A DNA stretch of 64,000 bases from Pelobacter sp. (lineage in GTDB: Bacteria > Desulfobacterota > Desulfuromonadia > Geobacterales > Pseudopelobacteraceae): positions 1 to 64,000 of the forward strand of contig JAVBXN010000050.1 in assembly GCA_030824515.1 (NCBI GenBank), in the 5' to 3' direction. Numbering within the stretch: the stretch's first letter is position 1; the number at the start of each line of letters is the position of its first letter. The position numbers were made by a program, and so were the translations under genes. Below, in pieces: positions 8,941 through 18,197 of this stretch. The notes beneath the pieces were generated by a model that saw only the letters and a list, made by a program, of their open reading frames with translations, searched no databases and was not told the DNA's origin.

Positions 8941-8990
8941 TGTTAATGCAAATGCCGATACTAATTTTAGTATCGGCATTTGCATTAACA
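8941..8990. repeat. Perfect 23-bp inverted repeat with 4-nt loop
   Basis: Positions 8941-8963 are exactly complementary to 8968-8990 around the loop ATTT (8964-8967). It begins 24 bp after the pseudopilin stop codon. It would form a very stable hairpin, but no run of T follows on the plus strand, so it is either an atypical terminator or processing stem, or a protein-binding palindrome. Confidence 0.9.
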
Positions 8991-9014
8991 CTCCTGATAA
9001 TTAGAGAGATCATC

Positions 9015-10847
9015 TTGAATCAAGTAAACAGCAGACAACGGCTTCACAGAATGTTGTTCCCGCTTCTTATCCCCTTAGCAGTACTAGCAGTCTATGGCCA
9101 GGTAATTACTCACGATTTTGTACTCTACGACGACCCGGTTTATGTACAGGAAAACCCTACCATTCTGGCAGGCCTCACACAAGCCAATATCGTCTGGGCA
9201 TTTTCCACACTATCAATGGCCAACTGGCATCCGCTAACCTGGCTTTCCTACATGCTGGATATCCAGTTGTTCGGCCCGTCGCCTGGGGTCATGCTCTTCG
9301 AAAATGTCGCGCTGCACGCGCTCAATTCGATCCTGCTGTTCCTCTTTCTGCAACGCTGGACATCTGCCACATACAGGAGTGCCCTGGTTGCGGCGCTGTT
9401 CGCCCTTCACCCGTTGCATGTGGAGTCCGTTGCGTGGATATCGGAGCGAAAGGACGTGCTCAGCACGCTGTTCTGGCTGCTGACCCTTATTCTATATTCC
9501 GGATATGCAAAGCAACGCAGCGTTCGCTGTTATTTTCTGGCACTGGCAGCATTTTCACTCGGTTTGATGACAAAACCGATGCTGGTAACTTTGCCGCTGG
9601 TCATGCTGCTGATGGACTACTGGCCCTTAAAGCGTTTTATTACACCTGGCATAGGCACGGCCCCCCATGAGACCGGGGAGGAACGGCCGACAGCAGTAAG
9701 TCTTCTGGTAGAAAAGCTGCCATTCGCAGCACTCGCTGCAGCATCGTGCCTGATAACAATCGTCGCCCAGTCGGGAGCCATGACACCGCTGAACGTTTCA
9801 TCGCTTTCGAATCGCATTTCAAACAGCCTGAATTCATACGTTGCATATCTTGGCAAAATGTTCTATCCGGCCGGTCTTTCACCTTTTTATCCGTTTCCGG
9901 ATGCCATACCGTACTGGCAACCTTTTCTCTGCGGGACTATTATTGCTGCCGTCACAGTACTGGCATTACGTGAGCACAAACGACACCCGTACCTGATTGT
10001 CGGCTGGCTCTGGTACCTGATTACCATGTTGCCTGTCATCGGTATCGTACGGGTTGGCATGCATGCCCTGGCCGACCGCTACACTTACGTTCCACTGATC
10101 GGAATATTCATAATGTTATCCTGGGGAATCAGCGATCTCTGGAGCAACCGCATAAATGACCGGAGACCATTGATTGCGGTATCGCTTGCAATTCTGTTCG
10201 CATGCTCTTTCCTGACCTGGCGGCAGACGGCATTCTGGAAAGATTCATCTACGCTTTTCAGCCATGCAGTAAATGTTACAAAAGACAACTATGTGGCCAG
10301 TAACGTTCTTGCCATTGACCTGATGAAAAAGGGGAATTACCTGGAAGCACTCAGACTTTTCGAGCTGTCAACTACCCAGGCATCATGGTTTATAGAGCCA
10401 TATATCCACAAGGGGAACCTGTTAAAACGACTTGGCAGGAACGCTGAAGCCTTCGAAGCATTCAACAAGGCAATGGTCCTTAACCCATTCAATGTAACGA
10501 TATACATCGATCTCGGCAATCTGCTTGCAACCATGGGACAGATGGAAGAAGCGGTAGAATACCTGAAGCTGGGCCTGAGGGTTGATCCCCGGTCTGCATC
10601 GGCGCATTACGATATCGCTCTGGCGTTGCACCAGTTGGGAAGGCTGGAAGAGGCCCTGAATCATTACAGACTTTCAATCAGTTTCGGCCCGGGGTTTCCC
10701 GACACCCACAATAACATGGGCATAACATTGGCCGAACTGGGCAGAGTTGACGAGGCCATCATCGAGTTCCGTAACGCTTTAAGACGGAAACCGGACTATA
10801 TGGAAGCACAAAACAATCTGGAACGGGCAATCAGCATGAAAAAATGA
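9015..10847 (+). CDS. TMTC-like membrane glycosyltransferase with C-terminal TPRs (group C)
   Basis: About 610 residues: a multispanning GT-C domain followed by about six TPR units (roughly 410-610). The family resembles eukaryotic TMTC O-mannosyltransferases, which use dolichol-phosphate mannose; bacterial homologues presumably use a polyprenyl-phosphate sugar outside the inner membrane. Visible signatures are the first-loop acidic pair Asp39-Asp40 (FVLYDDPVYV), NWHPLTWLSYMLD, HPLHVESVAWISERKDVL and DRYTYVP at about 354. The frame stays open back to an ATG at 8940, but that lies inside the 8941-8990 palindrome; TTG 9015, preceded by GAGAG, or ATG 9051 is more likely. Its place after the pseudopilin gene suggests a possible acceptor. 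Confidence 0.85.
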   Translation: MNQVNSRQRLHRMLFPLLIPLAVLAVYGQVITHDFVLYDDPVYVQENPTILAGLTQANIVWAFSTLSMANWHPLTWLSYMLDIQLFGPSPGVMLFENVALHALNSILLFLFLQRWTSATYRSALVAALFALHPLHVESVAWISERKDVLSTLFWLLTLILYSGYAKQRSVRCYFLALAAFSLGLMTKPMLVTLPLVMLLMDYWPLKRFITPGIGTAPHETGEERPTAVSLLVEKLPFAALAAASCLITIVAQSGAMTPLNVSSLSNRISNSLNSYVAYLGKMFYPAGLSPFYPFPDAIPYWQPFLCGTIIAAVTVLALREHKRHPYLIVGWLWYLITMLPVIGIVRVGMHALADRYTYVPLIGIFIMLSWGISDLWSNRINDRRPLIAVSLAILFACSFLTWRQTAFWKDSSTLFSHAVNVTKDNYVASNVLAIDLMKKGNYLEALRLFELSTTQASWFIEPYIHKGNLLKRLGRNAEAFEAFNKAMVLNPFNVTIYIDLGNLLATMGQMEEAVEYLKLGLRVDPRSASAHYDIALALHQLGRLEEALNHYRLSISFGPGFPDTHNNMGITLAELGRVDEAIIEFRNALRRKPDYMEAQNNLERAISMKK

Positions 10848-10865
10848 GAAAAGCAAGGCAGCCGT

Positions 10866-12536
10866 TCAACAAGCCAGAGCCCTAATGAAGAAGATAAACC
10901 CGATACGATTCTTCAGGTGCAGGTCCGAAAACAAACGGCAGCCCCCCCAGTCATCCGAGTAAAATCCGGCGCCAACCCCTGCATTCATTGTTGTCAGACA
11001 GCACACCGAACTATAAGAGTAGCTCCTCAGCATTGAGGACAGTTCATCCGCCAGCGCTGCGGTATTGCTGTTGTTGCCCGGTATAATCATAATATCGCCT
11101 GCCCCCACAGTAGAATTCCGGATGTCGAGCGGCCTCGCTTCCAGAAGTTCCATATAATATTGAAAGCCCCAGTGTCCCTGAAACCAGATGTTACGCTGCA
11201 GACCTGATAAATCCTGCATCATCATGCCGGCTGCCTTGCGGGCGCTGCCGGCATGATGGTAATCTGCCCGAGCCACCAGAATCGATACCAAAAGAGCAGG
11301 CACCAGAGACACCACTGCCCAACTGTCTGACCATTTGAAAGAACCGGTTTCATCATCAACCGCGATCCGGCCGGCAAGCAGCAAACCTGCAGCGGGTGCC
11401 ATCGGCAGGATATTGCGGGCGCTGATCGTCCAGTTCACATAACAGGTAAATACGAACGTACCGATAATCCAGCACAACAGCAACAGTGAATCTGCGTCAC
11501 GCTTCCGCCACATGTTCATTATCGCCAGAACCATCAATCCCGCGCCAGCAGTCGCCATGACAGCTGTTTGGATCAAGTAGCCAGCAGAAGACCTTGAATA
11601 TAAGGCCAAAACAACACTATCCTGCCCTATCAGAAGAAGTACAAGAAGCATAACTGATGAGACAAGACCAGAAATCGCTCCACGCCTACCCGTAACAGCC
11701 AGCATTGAGAAAATCACGCTTACCAGACCGCCACCAACAAAAGCAAATCCTGCAAGAGTTTTTGGGATCAGACCGCTGCCAATCCGCAATCCGGTTGCAT
11801 ACATCGCGGCACCCGAAAGCAACCCCTTGCCGTAAAGATTAATGGTAATCAGCTGGTAGGCCAGCAAAACGCCTGCGGTTACAAGCAGGGCTAAAACCCA
11901 TATCGCGGCGCGGCGCCGGACGGCAAGGGAATAAACCAGTAACAGGGGAATAAGAGCTATACCGAAATATTTGGCAAGTGCAGCAACGGATATCAGCAGG
12001 CTGCTCAGCAGATACAACCGGAAGTCGTCCGCCAGCATAGCGCGCCGCCACAGGATGACCGCCCAGACCCATGCAGCCAGCATGGACATGTCGCAAGTCA
12101 CATAATTTGCCAGTATGAAATAGGCCGGGGTGCAGAACACTACCAGTGCAGCGAACAGCCCTTGCAAGGGAGTGTATGACATATCTCGAGCCAGCCGGTA
12201 GGTCCCCCAGATTACAGCCATCCCAGTGACAAGAAACCCGCTATGCAGCAGGGACTCGTTCCAGCCGAAAAAGCCTGCCAGCAACGCTAGATAATAGGAG
12301 CTGAGCGGCGGATTCTGCATTAATTCCGACATCGGCTGGGAAATTCCGTCCCAGTTCACCATGAATCCGTAAAAATCCAACGGATTCTGCCGGATATGCC
12401 TGGCAGCCCAGATATACATAGGCTCATCAATATTAAATGCCTTGTCTACCAAGGGCAAGAAGCAGATCAGGGTCAGCATGGCCAGAAAGCAGGATGCCTT
12501 TCTGTCAGTTAATGTCAGGCTAAATTTTTTATCCAT
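10866..12536 (-). CDS. GT-C membrane glycosyltransferase (ArnT/PMT-like)
   Basis: About 556 residues from ATG 12536 (DKKFSLT start). The long hydrophobic protein carries the GT39-type first-loop motif NIDEPMYIWAARHI close to the N-terminus, where the Asp-Glu is the presumed catalytic or metal site. About a dozen membrane segments follow, then a C-terminal soluble periplasmic tail. Enzymes of this fold move a sugar from a polyprenyl phosphate to an external acceptor. It is the last gene of the deoxysugar operon and converges on the TMTC-like gene ending at 10847, with only 18 bp between. The frame is open upstream to 12620, but that would extend over the end of the previous gene. Confidence 0.8.
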   Translation of the reverse strand: MDKKFSLTLTDRKASCFLAMLTLICFLPLVDKAFNIDEPMYIWAARHIRQNPLDFYGFMVNWDGISQPMSELMQNPPLSSYYLALLAGFFGWNESLLHSGFLVTGMAVIWGTYRLARDMSYTPLQGLFAALVVFCTPAYFILANYVTCDMSMLAAWVWAVILWRRAMLADDFRLYLLSSLLISVAALAKYFGIALIPLLLVYSLAVRRRAAIWVLALLVTAGVLLAYQLITINLYGKGLLSGAAMYATGLRIGSGLIPKTLAGFAFVGGGLVSVIFSMLAVTGRRGAISGLVSSVMLLVLLLIGQDSVVLALYSRSSAGYLIQTAVMATAGAGLMVLAIMNMWRKRDADSLLLLCWIIGTFVFTCYVNWTISARNILPMAPAAGLLLAGRIAVDDETGSFKWSDSWAVVSLVPALLVSILVARADYHHAGSARKAAGMMMQDLSGLQRNIWFQGHWGFQYYMELLEARPLDIRNSTVGAGDIMIIPGNNSNTAALADELSSMLRSYSYSSVCCLTTMNAGVGAGFYSDDWGGCRLFSDLHLKNRIGFIFFIRALAC

Positions 12537-12635
12537 ATGCACCGGTTGTAATGAGTACTGGCCTGAACTTTCATTTACTGGAATCGGATGGAGGCATGTT
12601 CTGCAGATTCGCCCGGGCAACCAATCCCGAACACC

Positions 12636-13889
12636 TCACTGCCTGCAACCTGTCGGTGCAGTGGGCGAGAACCGCTTCCTGTAAGCAGCATCGTCCTTCC
12701 AGCATGCCATGTATTTATAAGTTGCTACAACCCAGATAGAGATCAATATCAGGCATATCACAGGAATATATCTCTTCCACGATTGGTATGGGATGGCGGT
12801 TATGGCAAAGAAAACCCCCAATCCCGGCAGATATGCGTACCGGTCAGAAACCACCGGATCGGTATTGAAAAAATTCATCACCGGTATCAGGCAGACCAGG
12901 TAGAGAAGCAACGCAAAAAGTATGCTCGGATGCCGGCGACGCACCGCATACGCTATACATGTCAAGACGACTACAACCAAAACAGAGACAAATGCAATTG
13001 TTTTGGAACCCGGATCGAAATAGACACTGATTGGCAACTCCAGTGCAAACATGCTCGCCGGATAGTAGGCAATTATCTTGAACGCGACCACCAGCTTCGC
13101 TAGTAGATCGTGCAGAAACGGCACGGACGACGGCATTACATAGCAGGCATCAACAGCATAATGCCTGAATATACAATAGAACAGTGCGGCGGCCATGAAA
13201 AACGGAATCAAGCTCAGGTATCGACGCAAATTGCGCGACGGCTGGTGAAAAGCAACCAGCAACAGCAGTATCAGGGGAAGGATCAATCCGTATTCACGCG
13301 ACATGAAAGCACAGACGCACCAGAGGAATGCGGCGGCATAATACCGGGGGCGGGAGCGGTCAAGCCGCAGGAAACTTATGAAAGCCAAGCAGGAAAAGAT
13401 GCAGAACAGGGTCGTCAGCAACGCTCCCCGGTTATGGACAGCGTATACCACCTCCCGGTGTATCGGGTGGATCGCGAACAGCATTGCAGCTAAAAAGGCC
13501 CCGGTCCCGGATGCGCCCGTTTCCTCCGGAGTCGCCAAACCGTCCTGAAGCAGCTCCGAAAACCGTACGAACAGATATTTAACCGCGACAACGGTGGTTC
13601 CGTAAAGAAAAAGGTTCGTAAGGTGAAAACCGAACGGATTCTCTCCCCAGACCAGGTAGTCAATTGCAAGACTAAGATCCCGCAGGGGGCAGTAATCATA
13701 GCCTATGGCGCCATGCATAAGTATGGTCTTAACATCAAATGTGCTGATGTAGCGGTTGCCGATGAAGTAGATGTAGTCATCACCGACAAATCCGTTCATC
13801 AGCGTAGGGCTGTACAACCCCGCTGACACGATCAACAGGACCAGGTCATGCCAGCCCCGTCCGTTGAGGATGTTATTGAGCCGGTTCAT
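12636..13889 (-). CDS. Divergent TMTC-like membrane protein lacking TPRs
   Basis: 417 residues with the TMTC-like membrane core: first-loop Asp37-Asp38 (GFVGDDYIYFIGN), HPIHREVVYAVHNRG in place of the usual HPLRVESVAWVSERK, and DRYAYLP near 355. It stops shortly after the last membrane segment at CWKDDAAYR, exactly where the other eleven members enter their TPR region. A -1 shift near 12672 would allow another 30 or so residues of helical character, to about 12570, so a frameshifted C-terminus is possible. It starts 7 bp after the radical SAM gene stops. Confidence 0.75.
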   Translation of the reverse strand: MNRLNNILNGRGWHDLVLLIVSAGLYSPTLMNGFVGDDYIYFIGNRYISTFDVKTILMHGAIGYDYCPLRDLSLAIDYLVWGENPFGFHLTNLFLYGTTVVAVKYLFVRFSELLQDGLATPEETGASGTGAFLAAMLFAIHPIHREVVYAVHNRGALLTTLFCIFSCLAFISFLRLDRSRPRYYAAAFLWCVCAFMSREYGLILPLILLLLVAFHQPSRNLRRYLSLIPFFMAAALFYCIFRHYAVDACYVMPSSVPFLHDLLAKLVVAFKIIAYYPASMFALELPISVYFDPGSKTIAFVSVLVVVVLTCIAYAVRRRHPSILFALLLYLVCLIPVMNFFNTDPVVSDRYAYLPGLGVFFAITAIPYQSWKRYIPVICLILISIWVVATYKYMACWKDDAAYRKRFSPTAPTGCRQ

Positions 13890-13895
13890 GCGTGT

Positions 13896-15332
13896 TCAGG
13901 CCTTTCCGGTTGCATACCACTTCAGATAGGAAAGACCCGCGGTCGCCCAGTAGCGCAGCTCGCTCCAGGAACGGATCGAGGCCAGCCTCGAAGCGATGTA
14001 GGCGGGACGCAGATAGAACGACCGGGTCAGCGACCGCTGCTGCTGCAGCAGCTGGTCGGCGCTGAAATGTTCGGTGCGCCAGCCGGGGCGCTTGCCGAAA
14101 ATCACGTACTCCTCCCACCCGGTCTGATTGTCGATCAGCCCGGCTGCCAGCATCCGTTCGCGCAGCGGCGTGCCGGGATAGGGAACGACAACCGCCACCG
14201 ACACGAAGGTCCAGGGAAGCGAGCAGATCAGTGCGCGGGTCATGTCAAGTTCCTCAAGCGTCTCCGAAGGGTCGCTGCCGATGATGAAATTTCCCTCGAT
14301 ATGGGGGATTCCGGCGGCCCTGGCCCAGTTCACCGCGCTCCGCACCTGTTCCACCCGCACCCCCTTGCCCATCACATCCAGCATGCGCTGGCTGCCGGAC
14401 TCCACGCCGAAAGCAACCTTGCCGCAGCCGCTCTGTTTCATCAGCCTGAGCAGTTCCGGAGTAACCGTGTTCACCCTGGTGTCGCAGTTCCAGGAAGTGA
14501 TATTGCTGCGCCCCAGGATCTCGCAGATCGCCGCCGCGCGCCCCGGTTGCAGCGTGAAGGTGTCATCGGCGATGACCACATGGTTGAAATGATGCTCGCA
14601 TACCATGCGGCTGAGCTCCTCCTCGATCCGGGCCGGATCGCGGAAGCGGACGCTGCGGCCGAAAGTGGCCTGGATAGCGCAGAAGGAGCAGCCCACCGGG
14701 CAACCACGGGACGTGAACAGCTCGGTCGAGTGCAGGGTATTGGAGAAGCCCCTGCTGGAATGTCCGGCCTGTCGTGAATAATCGATCAGGTCCCGCGCCG
14801 GAAAGGGGATCGAATCCAGGTCAGCAACCAGCGCCCGCGGTTCAGTCACGGTCACAGCGCCGTTTTCACTGAATGCGAGACCGGCGATGTCACGGCATCC
14901 GCCACCATCCCGCAGCCGGAGACAGAGTTCGGTCAGTGTAACCTCCCCCTCTCCCGCCACCACATAATCAAATGACGGAAACTGCGTCAGGGTCTGTTCC
15001 GGCAATGCACTGGCGTGGGAGCCCCCAACCACGGTGACGATAGCGGGACACAGGCGCTTGACCTCCCCGGCCACCATGGCCGCGCTGGCAATGGTCGGCG
15101 TCATTGCGGTCACACCGACCAAAGCGGGTGTAAAGGTATCCATGAGCTGTTTCAGGACAGCGCTGCCGTAGGGAGTCGTCTCGAAATCGGCAATTGCGAC
15201 TTCAAACCCGGCCCTGCGCAAGGCGGCGGCCAGATAAGCCAGGTTCATGGGACGGGTGTGGGACAAAAGCGCCGACTCCTGGAGCGGATCGGGCGGGCGG
15301 ATCAGCAGGACACGAAGCGGATCAGGCTGCAT
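13896..15332 (-). CDS. B12-binding radical SAM enzyme (class B methylase-like)
   Basis: 478 residues from ATG 15332, which has GGAGG 7 bp upstream. An N-terminal Rossmann-like cobalamin-binding region (about 1-150, with GGSHASALPE and GEGE) is followed by the radical SAM core with the [4Fe-4S] cysteines CPVGCSFC at 211-218 and the GVESGSQRMLD strand. Such enzymes methylate unactivated carbons or rearrange substrates. Set between a methyltransferase and membrane glycosyltransferases in a deoxysugar operon, a sugar or lipid carrier is the likely substrate; this is inference. Its start overlaps the methyltransferase gene by 11 bp. Confidence 0.85.
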   Translation of the reverse strand: MQPDPLRVLLIRPPDPLQESALLSHTRPMNLAYLAAALRRAGFEVAIADFETTPYGSAVLKQLMDTFTPALVGVTAMTPTIASAAMVAGEVKRLCPAIVTVVGGSHASALPEQTLTQFPSFDYVVAGEGEVTLTELCLRLRDGGGCRDIAGLAFSENGAVTVTEPRALVADLDSIPFPARDLIDYSRQAGHSSRGFSNTLHSTELFTSRGCPVGCSFCAIQATFGRSVRFRDPARIEEELSRMVCEHHFNHVVIADDTFTLQPGRAAAICEILGRSNITSWNCDTRVNTVTPELLRLMKQSGCGKVAFGVESGSQRMLDVMGKGVRVEQVRSAVNWARAAGIPHIEGNFIIGSDPSETLEELDMTRALICSLPWTFVSVAVVVPYPGTPLRERMLAAGLIDNQTGWEEYVIFGKRPGWRTEHFSADQLLQQQRSLTRSFYLRPAYIASRLASIRSWSELRYWATAGLSYLKWYATGKA

Positions 15333-16098
15333 GGCGGCCTCCGGCGGGCTTTCGTGCCACGGCAAAGAGCGAAGAACCCGAAGGCAGGCTCGCTCTGGTT
15401 GCAAGCAGGCGGTTTTCCAGCCGCAGCGACTTCAGCAGCAGTCCGTTCACCAGCGGATGAGGCAGAGCGACATCGGAGGCGACATCGGTGCCTTGCACGC
15501 TCCGGTTGGCAAATTTACCGGCCAGTATCCGGTAGGCGGCAATCAGCGGGAACAGCAATGCCACCCGATAGGTGATCCGGTCGATTTCGAAGCCGGCCCT
15601 TTCCAGTCGTTCGGTCAGCAATTTGATGGTATAGCGTTCCCTGGTATGCACGGCGACATCATGGGTACTGCGCAGGAATTCATGCGCCACCAGGTTTATG
15701 AGCAGCATCCCTCCCGGCCTGAGCCCGCTGCGCAGCCTCTCCAGGACCGCCACATCGTCACGGATGCCACGGTGGTAGAGTACGTCGATCGAGGTGATGA
15801 TATCGTAGCTGCCCGGCTCCAGTTCCAGATCATTCAGATCGCAACGGGTCGCCGGTACCCCCCGTTCGCGGCAGCACTCCAGCGCCTCCGGCGATGCGTC
15901 CACCCCATCCACATCACCATACGATGACATCAGCTGGCAAAGTCTCCCCGTGCCGCAGCCCGCATCAAGAATCCGCGGCCGGCGGCCAAGCCGCCCGGAC
16001 TCGTCAGCGACATGCCGCAGGATCAGCTCATGCAGCCCCACATACCACCAGTGGGAATCCTCGCTTTCAAACATGCGCATGTATTCGGCCGGATTCAT
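15322..16098 (-). CDS. Class I SAM-dependent methyltransferase
   Basis: 258 residues. Motif I RILDAGCGTGRLCQ (about 42-55) binds S-adenosylmethionine, GVDASPEAL is the acidic loop, and DIITSIDVLYH matches motif post-II. The N-terminus, with HWWYVGLHELI, is typical of small methyltransferases in polysaccharide and natural-product clusters. It overlaps the aminotransferase gene by one base (16098) and the downstream radical SAM gene by 11 bp, so it is in the operon. It probably methylates an O or N of the deoxysugar. Confidence 0.82.
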   Translation of the reverse strand: MNPAEYMRMFESEDSHWWYVGLHELILRHVADESGRLGRRPRILDAGCGTGRLCQLMSSYGDVDGVDASPEALECCRERGVPATRCDLNDLELEPGSYDIITSIDVLYHRGIRDDVAVLERLRSGLRPGGMLLINLVAHEFLRSTHDVAVHTRERYTIKLLTERLERAGFEIDRITYRVALLFPLIAAYRILAGKFANRSVQGTDVASDVALPHPLVNGLLLKSLRLENRLLATRASLPSGSSLFAVARKPAGGRHAA

Positions 16099-17222
16099 CA
16101 GGAATTCCGGAAAAACCGGCGTACCAGCTCGACCACCCGCAGGGCGTCCTCAAGCGGCATCTCCGGGTAGATCGGCAGCGAAAGGATCGTTTTGGCCAAT
16201 CGTTCGGTCACCGGCAGATCCCCCTCGCGGCCGCCGAGGAAACTGTAACCGCGCATCAGATGCACCGGCCAGGGGTAGTTGATCCTGGACTCGACTCCCT
16301 GCTCCGCCAGGAAAGCCATCAAGCCGTCACGGCGCTCGGCCCGGATGGTGTAGAGATAATACTGATGGGTATGCCCCTCGCGAACTGCCGGAAGAGCGAT
16401 GCCGTCCACTCCCGCCAGCCCCTGATCGTAGATTCCGGCAATGTGGCGACGCAGTTCCACCGCCACATCCACACGCGGCAGCCTGAAATTGAGGATGGCT
16501 GCCTGCACTTCGTCCAGCCGGGAATTGTACCCCTCCTCCTCGGAGTAATAGCCTGACTCCATGCCGTACATCCGCAACCGCTTCAGCCGGGCCGCCAGTT
16601 CGGGATCGGACGCGGTCACCGCGCCCCCGTCGCCGAAGGCCCCCAGTATCTTGGTGGGATAGAAGGAAAAGGCCCCCGCGTCCCCCAGGGAACCGGCCCG
16701 TTGGCCGTGATAGGTGGCGCCGCAGGCCTGGGCACAATCCTCGACAATGCGGAGATCGTGCCGCCGGGCCAGATCCAGCAGCGGATCCATCTCCACCATC
16801 TGGCCACAGAGATGCACCGGCACTATGCAGCGGGTACTGTCGCTCAGCTTTTCCGCGACCCCGGAAACGTCCATCAGGAACGTATCCTCCTCCACATCCA
16901 CGAACACCGGTACGGCGCCGGCGGCACGGATGGCCGCCACGGTAGGCACCGCCGTATTCGACACCGTGATCACCTCGTCGCCGGGACCGATGCCGAGCGC
17001 CTTCAATGCCAGGAAAATGGCGTCGGTGCCGGAGTTGACCCCCACGGCGGAGCGGACGCCGCAATACTCCGCCAAGCGCTCTTCAAAGGCGGCCACCTGC
17101 TGTCCCAGGATCAGGCGACCGGAAGAGAATACCCCCTCAACCGCCCGCAGGTAGTCGTCGCGATGGGCCTCATATTCGGCAAGATAGTCCCAGTAGCGGA
17201 TCTGCGATGTATCACTCGTCAT
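16098..17222 (-). CDS. DegT/DnrJ/EryC1/StrS-family sugar aminotransferase
   Basis: 374 residues from ATG 17222. PLP-dependent fold type I: GVNSGTDAIFLALKALG near the N-terminus, VEDCAQACGATYHG holding the Asp that contacts the pyridine nitrogen, and SFYPTKILGAFGDGG with the Schiff-base Lys. The C-terminal signature is INYPWPVHL. The overall pattern matches NDP-3-keto or 4-keto-6-deoxyhexose aminotransferases such as FdtB, QdtB and DesV. With the 2,3-dehydratase in the same operon, C-3 or C-4 amination of a 2-deoxy sugar is likely. The start lies inside the end of the oxidoreductase gene (11-bp overlap). Confidence 0.88.
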   Translation of the reverse strand: MTSDTSQIRYWDYLAEYEAHRDDYLRAVEGVFSSGRLILGQQVAAFEERLAEYCGVRSAVGVNSGTDAIFLALKALGIGPGDEVITVSNTAVPTVAAIRAAGAVPVFVDVEEDTFLMDVSGVAEKLSDSTRCIVPVHLCGQMVEMDPLLDLARRHDLRIVEDCAQACGATYHGQRAGSLGDAGAFSFYPTKILGAFGDGGAVTASDPELAARLKRLRMYGMESGYYSEEEGYNSRLDEVQAAILNFRLPRVDVAVELRRHIAGIYDQGLAGVDGIALPAVREGHTHQYYLYTIRAERRDGLMAFLAEQGVESRINYPWPVHLMRGYSFLGGREGDLPVTERLAKTILSLPIYPEMPLEDALRVVELVRRFFRNS

Positions 17223-18186
17223 GTGCCGGTTCCTCCCGGATACAATTGTCCTGAAACATGTCAGCCAGGGCTGCCAGTCTCCCGGACCGGTCGTGTTCCA
17301 TATCCCAGCGGCCGCCGCGGACCAGGTCGCAGACATGCTCGATGGCGCCCAGGAAATGGTCGTCGGGAGGCACGCTGAAAGACTCGTCCCGGCCGTCAAC
17401 GGTTACGGAGATTCTGTTTTCCATATCGGATGGGGTGGTATAGGCCCGTTCGACCCTGATTACTCCGCGCTCGCCGTTGATCTGGTAGAAGGAGCGGTAG
17501 CGCTGCCCGAACGCTACCTGAAAGGAGAACTCCTCCCCCGCATCGGTTAGCGATTCTGCCCGAAGCGACAGGTTCAGCCCCTCACGTTCCTGCGCACCAC
17601 CCCGGACAAAGCGGTGCGATTTTCCGGTCAGGAAGTACAGCGCCGCGCTCAACGGGTAGCGGTTCATGTCGTGGAAGGCCCCGCCCCCCATGGCCGGGTC
17701 CAGCCTGAAATCGCCGGCAGTCGGCCCGGGAAAGGCGAATTCGCTCCGCAGCGAGAGCAGATGGCCGATGAGCCCCCCATCAATCAGCGCCTTGACCGCC
17801 GCGTGCTGGGGATGCCGCAGATACATCAGGTTCTCGTACAGCAGCCGGCCGCAACTGTCCGCGGCCTGCAGCATGCGCCTGACCGATGCGGCGTCAAGAC
17901 CGAGCGGCTTTTCGCAGAGCACGTGCTTGCCCTGCTCCAGCGCTCTTATGCTCCAGGTCTCGTGGAGATGGTTGGGGAGCGAGATATAAACCAGGTCGAT
18001 GGCGGGATCGCGAACAATCTCTTCATAGGTCGTCAGCGGCACCCGCGCCGCGGCAGCAAGTGAAGCGGCGTTTTCGGCCCGCCGGCTCCCCAGCGCCACG
18101 AGACGGGCCTGGCCGCTCCGTGACAGGGCCGGCAGGAACTTTCGCCGGGCGATATCGGAACAGCCCAGGATTGCGACCCGGAGCAT
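17212..18186 (-). CDS. Gfo/Idh/MocA-family sugar oxidoreductase
   Basis: 324 residues from ATG 18186 (LRVAILGCSDIARRKF); a GTG at 18210 would add eight. The N-terminal Rossmann fold binds NAD(P), and the family EKP motif appears as HVLCEKPLGLD. The C-terminal domain carries GGGAFHDMNRYPLSAALY. Relatives such as SpnN and TylC1 are NDP-hexose 3-ketoreductases that act directly after a 2,3-dehydratase, the gene immediately upstream here. I therefore infer reduction of the 3-keto group of a 3,4-diketo-2,6-dideoxyhexose. Its start overlaps the dehydratase end. Confidence 0.85.
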   Translation of the reverse strand: MLRVAILGCSDIARRKFLPALSRSGQARLVALGSRRAENAASLAAAARVPLTTYEEIVRDPAIDLVYISLPNHLHETWSIRALEQGKHVLCEKPLGLDAASVRRMLQAADSCGRLLYENLMYLRHPQHAAVKALIDGGLIGHLLSLRSEFAFPGPTAGDFRLDPAMGGGAFHDMNRYPLSAALYFLTGKSHRFVRGGAQEREGLNLSLRAESLTDAGEEFSFQVAFGQRYRSFYQINGERGVIRVERAYTTPSDMENRISVTVDGRDESFSVPPDDHFLGAIEHVCDLVRGGRWDMEHDRSGRLAALADMFQDNCIREEPAHDE

Positions 18187-18197
18187 GCCTTCGGTCG

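Noticed and set aside
8940-9014. ATG 8940 as start of the TMTC-like protein
   Set aside because: Lies at the edge of the perfect palindrome with no ribosome-binding site; TTG 9015 or ATG 9051 fits the family N-terminus better.
13848-14777. 309-codon plus-strand frame opposite the B12-radical SAM gene
   Set aside because: Composition typical of antisense GC-rich frames (Ala, Gly, His, Pro, Arg) and no family match; the minus-strand gene is certain.
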